Source: JBCCFC01 sp965213595
GTDB lineage: Bacteria; Chloroflexota; Anaerolineae; Caldilineales; Caldilineaceae
Direction of reading: 5' to 3'
DNA: 64,000 nucleotides
NCBI GenBank assembly: GCA_965213595.1
Contig: CBDBZO010000002.1
Location: 930,001 to 994,000, forward strand
The notes beneath the pieces were generated by a model. It had not been told where the DNA came from. It ran no database searches and saw only the letters and a list, made by a program, of their open reading frames with translations. A program made the position numbers and the translations under genes. Below are positions 60,345-64,000 of the stretch, piece after piece; the stretch's first letter is position 1; each line of letters starts with the position of its first letter.

Positions 60345-61430
60345 TTACGAAAGGAGTTCGCCGAGCGATTCCACATTATCATCAAAGGCGAAGAGCAGCA
60401 CGCCGTCGACGCCGGGCGTTTCGCGCAGCTGGGCGACCAGGTCGCGGGCGTAGGCGAGACCGACCCGGCGACGCTGGGCTTTGGGCGTCCGCCGCAGCAT
60501 GTTGATCAGCGTGTCCGGCACGAATGCGCCGGGCACGTGCTCGCGCAGCCAGTGCGTCTGCTCCAGCCGCGTCACCACGCCGACGCCGGCGATGAGCCAG
60601 GCCCGCTCCAGCGCGCCCAAATCGCGCAATGCCGTGACAAAGTCGCCAAAGGGCTGCGGGCCAAAGACGGCCTGCGTTTGGATAAATTCGGCCCCCGCAT
60701 GGACTTTGGCCGCGGTGCGTTCGGCCTGCAGGGCAAGCGGCTGGCTAAAGGGGCTACCCGCTGCGCCAATTAGCCACTGCGGGCGCGTCGTCAGCGGCCG
60801 CCCACTTTCGTACTCGCCTTCGTCGCGCAGCCGACGCGCCAGCCGGATCAGGCCAAACGAATCGAGGTCAAAGACGCCCTTTGCCGCCGGGTGATCGCCG
60901 AGCGCGGGGTGATCGCCGGTGATGCAGAAGACGTGCTGAATGCCCAGCGCCGCCGCGCCCAGCAGCTCGGCCTGGAGACCGATGCGGTTGTGGTCGCGGC
61001 AGGTGAGGTTGATGATCGAGGGCAGGCCGACTCGCTCGCAGAGGGCCGCCGTTGCCAGGGTGGAGAGGTGCGGCGTCGCCAGCGCGTTGTTGGCAATGTT
61101 GACGGCGTCGATCTGCTCGGCGAACTGCTCGTAGCGCGCGATGTGGGCAGCGGGGTCGGCGCTGTCCGGCGCGTACATTTCGGCAATGGTGACGAACTCG
61201 CCGCGCCGCAGCTTTTGGGCCAGCGGGGAGGGATTGTTTGCGCGTAAATCAGAAAAATCAGCGCGCGAGTCTACCGCCACGCGCCACGGCAGCTGATCGG
61301 CAATCAGCGGATACGGGCAGCGCAGCATCGCGTCGACTTCGCAGCCGCCGCCGGGCGCGACGCCGCCGCAGGGGCCGTGGGTCATGGATTTGGGGCAGAG
61401 GTTTCGGGCTTGGGCGAGGGGTTGGTTCAC
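60345..61430 (-). CDS. MetV-type zinc motif fused to a MetF-like methylenetetrahydrofolate reductase
   Basis: A 361-residue protein. Residues 1-40 contain C12 (NLCPKSMTHGPCGG), C21, C30 (GGGCEVD) and C38, the motif of PF12225-like (MetV) subunits. This part usually lies at the C-terminus of a separate subunit or in MetV. The rest is the MetF TIM barrel (residues ~75-350), with FVTIAEMYAPDSADPAAHIA, TCRDHNRIGLQAELLGAAAL and FCITGDHPALGDHPAAKGVF. It should reduce methylene-THF to methyl-THF using FAD, here perhaps with ferredoxin instead of NADH. It is immediately downstream of an IS target site. Confidence 0.85.
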   Translation of the reverse strand: MNQPLAQARNLCPKSMTHGPCGGVAPGGGCEVDAMLRCPYPLIADQLPWRVAVDSRADFSDLRANNPSPLAQKLRRGEFVTIAEMYAPDSADPAAHIARYEQFAEQIDAVNIANNALATPHLSTLATAALCERVGLPSIINLTCRDHNRIGLQAELLGAAALGIQHVFCITGDHPALGDHPAAKGVFDLDSFGLIRLARRLRDEGEYESGRPLTTRPQWLIGAAGSPFSQPLALQAERTAAKVHAGAEFIQTQAVFGPQPFGDFVTALRDLGALERAWLIAGVGVVTRLEQTHWLREHVPGAFVPDTLINMLRRTPKAQRRRVGLAYARDLVAQLRETPGVDGVLLFAFDDNVESLGELLS

Positions 61431-61450
61431 GGTGGTGTCTCGGAAAGTTG

Positions 61451-61530
61451 GAACCGCGGCTAAACATGGATGAACGCAGATTTTATCACAGCAACTCTAT
61501 CTGCGTTCATCCGCGTCCATCTGCGGTTGA
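61451..61530. repeat. Facing pair of ACCGCAGAT-type arms
   Basis: GAACCGCGGCTAAACATGGA (61451) and ATCCGCGTCCATCTGCGGTT (61509) are inverted with a 17-base loop. The right arm encodes the last residues and stop of the ABC ATPase. Confidence 0.85.
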
Positions 61531-62567
61531 TTCTTTTCGCGGGAAATTCCACCGTGCTGCTCACGAACCAGTCGCACCACGTCAAACACCGAATCGCACA
61601 CGTGCGTCCGCTGCTCGATTCGCACCCGCCAGCGCAGCGACGTCTCCGTCTCGTCGACCCGCACTACGGGCACATCCTCCCCTTCGTGCTCGACGCAGAA
61701 GCCTTCGCGCTCCAGCGCCCGCGTCGTCCACACGGCGGGCAGCCCCTCGCCGATCAGGCCGACGACGCCGGCGGCGCGGCGGTTGATGTGGAAGGAGCCG
61801 CTGAGCGGATCGAATTCGACGCCTTCGCTGCGAAAGGTTTGAGCAAACGCGCCGTTGAGCACCAAATCCTCCGGCGCGCCGGTGCGCAATGTGCCGTCGC
61901 CCGCCATCAGCCAGATGCGGTCGGCGCTGCGCAGGGCGAGATCGAGATCGTGGGTGGAGAGCAGAATGGCCGTGCCGGTTGAGCGGGCGAGGTCGCGCAG
62001 GACGCCCATGATTTCGACGCGGCGGGGTAAATCCAAAAATGCCGTCGGCTCATCCAGCAGGATGATCTGCGGCTCCTGCGCCAGCGCCCGCGCGATCATG
62101 ATTTTTTGGCGTTCGCCGTCGCTCAGCTCGCCGACGGGCCGATCCGCCAGCGACTGCGCCCCCACGGCCTGAATCGCCCACGTGATGACGCTGCGATCTT
62201 TGGGCGACAGTCGCCCGGCCCAGTCCGTGTGCGGATAGCGGCCCAAGGCCACGAGATCGTAAGCCGACAGATTGCCCGCATCGACGCGCTGGGTGAGCAC
62301 GATGGAGAGGCGGCAGGCCAGCTCACGGGGCGGCAGGTCGTGGATGTCCACCGGATTTTTGTCGCCCACGCAGACCGTGCCCGCGAGCGGCAGCTGCATC
62401 CCCGCGAGCGTACGCATCAGCGTGGATTTGCCCGCGCCGTTGGGGCCGAGCAGGCAGACGAGCTCGCCGGCGTGCAGCGCCACGGATAGATTTTGAGCGA
62501 CGACGATGTCGGCCCGTCGCGGCTGGCGGTAGCCAATGGTTAAGTCACTGCTGCCAAGAATTTGCAT
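61497..62567 (-). CDS. ABC ATPase of FecE/BtuD/HmuV type
   Basis: A 356-residue ATPase for import of siderophore, heme or cobalamin. Walker A is residues 41-49 (GPNGAGKST), the signature LSDGE at 148-152 and Walker B ILLDEP at about 169-174; the H-loop is STHDLDLAL. A C-terminal domain of about 100 residues (LSGSFHINRRAAGVVG) exceeds the usual length and may bind a ligand. The last eleven residues (NQPQMDADERR) come from the repeat arm at 61499-61530. It pairs with the permease at 63107. Confidence 0.93.
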   Translation of the reverse strand: MQILGSSDLTIGYRQPRRADIVVAQNLSVALHAGELVCLLGPNGAGKSTLMRTLAGMQLPLAGTVCVGDKNPVDIHDLPPRELACRLSIVLTQRVDAGNLSAYDLVALGRYPHTDWAGRLSPKDRSVITWAIQAVGAQSLADRPVGELSDGERQKIMIARALAQEPQIILLDEPTAFLDLPRRVEIMGVLRDLARSTGTAILLSTHDLDLALRSADRIWLMAGDGTLRTGAPEDLVLNGAFAQTFRSEGVEFDPLSGSFHINRRAAGVVGLIGEGLPAVWTTRALEREGFCVEHEGEDVPVVRVDETETSLRWRVRIEQRTHVCDSVFDVVRLVREQHGGISREKNQPQMDADERR

Positions 62568-62577
62568 CGGGAAAATG

Positions 62578-63014
62578 GAACCGCAGATGGACGCGGATGA
62601 ACGCAGATAAAAAAGAGAACGTCAGAAGTTGTGGACGAGACGTTTGACTTCGACTTCGGGGTTGCCGAAGTTGATGAGCAGGCAGAGCTTGAGGTGGGTA
62701 GCTTTCAGGTAGTTGATACACTGAGCCATGTGGATGTCGTCCAGCGCTTTCACAGCTTTTAGCTCGACAATGACCGAGCGCTCGACCAGCAAATCGGGAA
62801 AATACTCGCCGACCATAAAGCCGTTGTAAAAAACGTGAACGGCTTCCTGCGGCTGAACGAAAAATCCAGCCTTTTCCAATTCGTGCGCCAACGCATTTTC
62901 ATAAACCTTTTCCAAAAATCCGCTGCCCAACGTATTGGCGACCTTATACGAGCAACCAATGATTGCCCCACTGATCTGATTCAATCTGCGTTTATCAGCG
63001 TTCATCTGCGGTTC
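62578..63014. repeat. Inverted ACCGCAGAT-type arms bracketing the GxxExxY gene
   Basis: GAACCGCAGATGGACGCGGA (62578-62597 of an arm ending at 62608) faces the inverted ATCAGCGTTCATCTGCGGTT (arm 62984-63014). The 437-bp unit encloses the whole gene like terminal inverted repeats. A flanking target duplication was not recognised. Confidence 0.85.
62622..63005 (-). CDS. GxxExxY family PD-(D/E)XK protein
   Basis: A 127-residue protein with the family motif in GSGFLEKVYENAL (G-F-L-E-K-V-Y). The PD-(D/E)XK-like core follows as YFPDLLVERSVIVELKAVKA, with D and E-x-K. The family is widespread in Bacteroidota, Planctomycetota and Chloroflexota, function unknown. The start ATGAACGCTGATAAACGCAG is itself part of the inverted repeat arm. 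It interrupts an ABC-transporter operon between ATPase and permease, so it probably arrived secondarily. Confidence 0.9.
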   Translation of the reverse strand: MNADKRRLNQISGAIIGCSYKVANTLGSGFLEKVYENALAHELEKAGFFVQPQEAVHVFYNGFMVGEYFPDLLVERSVIVELKAVKALDDIHMAQCINYLKATHLKLCLLINFGNPEVEVKRLVHNF

Positions 63015-63106
63015 CCTTTCTTTTGACCAATTCGAATGAAGATAGTCAACCTCTCTAAATTACAGCGGCAACCTTTTTCACTCAAGCGACAGTTGGCGCA
63101 GAAAAT

Positions 63107-64000
63107 TTAAGCAGCAAACGCGCGGCGTAGGTTGCCCTGCCGCAAGATCACCCAGGCCACCACCGGCGCGCCGACCAGCGCGGTGACGGCGTTGAGCGGC
63201 AGGGTGATCTGGCTGCCGGGGAGGTGTGCGATCAGGTCGGCGGCGAGGGCGAGCGACGCGCCCAGCAGCGTGACGGCCGGGAGCAGCACGCGGTGGTCGG
63301 ACGTGTTGAAGAGGCTGCGGCAGAGGTGGGGCACGGCGATGCCCACAAAGCCAATCGGCCCGCAGAAGGCCGTCACCACGCCAGCCAAAATCGAGGCGCT
63401 GGCGACGATTTGCAGCCGCGCCCGCCCCACCGTGAGGCCCATGCTGCGGGCGTAGGTCTCGCCGAGCAGCAGCGCGTTGAGCGGCTTGGCGGCAAGGTGG
63501 CCGAGCGCGAGCGCGCCCATCACCGCCGGGGCCAGCACGCGCAGCTGCGACCAAGTCGTTGTGCCAAAGGTGCCAAAGGTCCACGCGATGTAGGCCTGGA
63601 TGCGCTCGGCAATGCTAAAGTAGAGCAGCACGCTCACGAGCGCGCTAGCGGCATAGCCAAACAACAGCCCCAGAATCAGCAACGTCATCGTGCTGGCGAC
63701 GCGTCGCGCCACGAGCAGGACGAGCCCCAGCACGAGCGCCGAGCCAAGCGATGCTGCGGCGGCAACGCCGAGATCGCCCAGCGCGCCCAAGCCCGCCAGC
63801 AGCCCCGCGCCGATCATCGTGCCGCCCAGCCTTGCCGTGCCCAGCACCACCAGCGCCACGCCCAGGCTCGCGCCCGAGCTGATGCCGAGCACAAAGGGCC
63901 CGGCCAGCGGATTGCGAAAGAGCGTCTGCATCTGCAACCCCGCCACCGAAAGCGCTGCGCCCGCCAGCATCGCCGTGATGGCTTTGGGCAGGCGAAATTT
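63107..64000 (-). CDS. FecCD/BtuC-type permease, N-terminus beyond the window
   Basis: The frame enters from the right edge; at least 297 residues are present. It starts with the family stretch RLPKAITAMLAGAALSVAGL and MQTLFRNPLAGPFVLGISSG. About eight to nine TM helices remain, ending with LPLNAVTALVGAPVVAWVIL and the RQGNLRRAF tail. With the ATPase at 61497 it forms an importer for iron-siderophore, heme or vitamin B12. No substrate-binding protein is in view; it may lie outside the window. Confidence 0.93.
   Translation of the reverse strand, partial: KFRLPKAITAMLAGAALSVAGLQMQTLFRNPLAGPFVLGISSGASLGVALVVLGTARLGGTMIGAGLLAGLGALGDLGVAAAASLGSALVLGLVLLVARRVASTMTLLILGLLFGYAASALVSVLLYFSIAERIQAYIAWTFGTFGTTTWSQLRVLAPAVMGALALGHLAAKPLNALLLGETYARSMGLTVGRARLQIVASASILAGVVTAFCGPIGFVGIAVPHLCRSLFNTSDHRVLLPAVTLLGASLALAADLIAHLPGSQITLPLNAVTALVGAPVVAWVILRQGNLRRAFAA

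Noticed and set aside
1776..63005. A defence system built from the three PD-(D/E)XK-like genes (1776, 10549, 62622)
   Set aside because: They are far apart, of different families and without methylase, helicase or ATPase partners.
1..64000. tRNA, rRNA or prophage genes
   Set aside because: No cloverleaf-like tRNA with conserved T-loop, no rRNA stretch and no phage structural genes were recognised; a tRNA scan would be needed to exclude them fully.

Overview
The window looks like a high-GC chromosome segment from a free-living, heterotrophic Chloroflexota bacterium, most like the Anaerolineae/Caldilineae. The reasons are many secreted lipoproteins with Thr/Pro-rich linkers, ECF sigma genes paired with one-TM DUF4367-like partners, a Rieske protein with a twin-arginine leader, a CUT1-type sugar importer with Tat/lipobox binding protein, GatB, and an extreme density of palindromic repeats. 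This placement is inferred from gene content; no rRNA or tRNA gene was seen.

Layout. 0-7 kb: envelope proteolysis and stress genes (DUF4350-like protein cut by the left edge, SppA-like protease, PD-(D/E)XK protein with a 27-bp tandem repeat, YaaA, HtrA, DUF2807 lipoprotein). 6.5-11 kb: an ECF sigma/DUF4367 pair, a Rieske protein, a degenerate Rieske-like lipoprotein, another lipoprotein and a nuclease-like protein. 11.5-27 kb: a secreted alpha-2-macroglobulin, three large beta-propeller-like lipoproteins and a C39-like peptidase with TPRs. 27-41 kb: a phosphotransferase, a GH65 phosphorylase, a second ECF/anti-sigma pair, a heme-type membrane reductase, a secreted propeller protein, an ACT regulator, a nucleotidyltransferase, a DUF1932 dehydrogenase and GatB. 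41.8-46.4 kb: a ClpN-M50 protease fusion, then an island with a TetR/haloalkane dehalogenase pair, a damaged brnTA module and extra copies of the lacZ 3' end. 46.4-55 kb: GH2 beta-galactosidase, a sugar ABC importer without its own ATPase gene, and a higBA module followed by a decayed copy of the permease 3' end. 55-64 kb: a multidomain sugar-dehydrogenase-like protein, an IS4-family element with target duplication, a MetV/MetF-type fusion, and a BtuCD/FecCD-type transporter with a GxxExxY gene between ATPase and permease.

Most noteworthy: (1) two unrelated toxin-antitoxin modules, brnTA and higBA, each lie directly after a sugar-metabolism gene and are followed by a second copy of that gene's 3' end. 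(2) Four, perhaps five, MITE-like elements share about 28-bp termini, two of them 177 bp long with exact 4-bp target duplications, but carry different palindromes inside. (3) Palindromic repeats are read in frame inside lacZ (twice) and the GH65 gene, form the N-termini of two lipoproteins, and supply start or stop codons of others. (4) A tandem Rieske paralog has lost three of four cluster ligands but keeps the disulfide cysteines.

The gene content suggests a polysaccharide/oligosaccharide user with extensive surface proteolysis and sensing. All identity figures and repeat boundaries are from reading by eye, not from alignment software.
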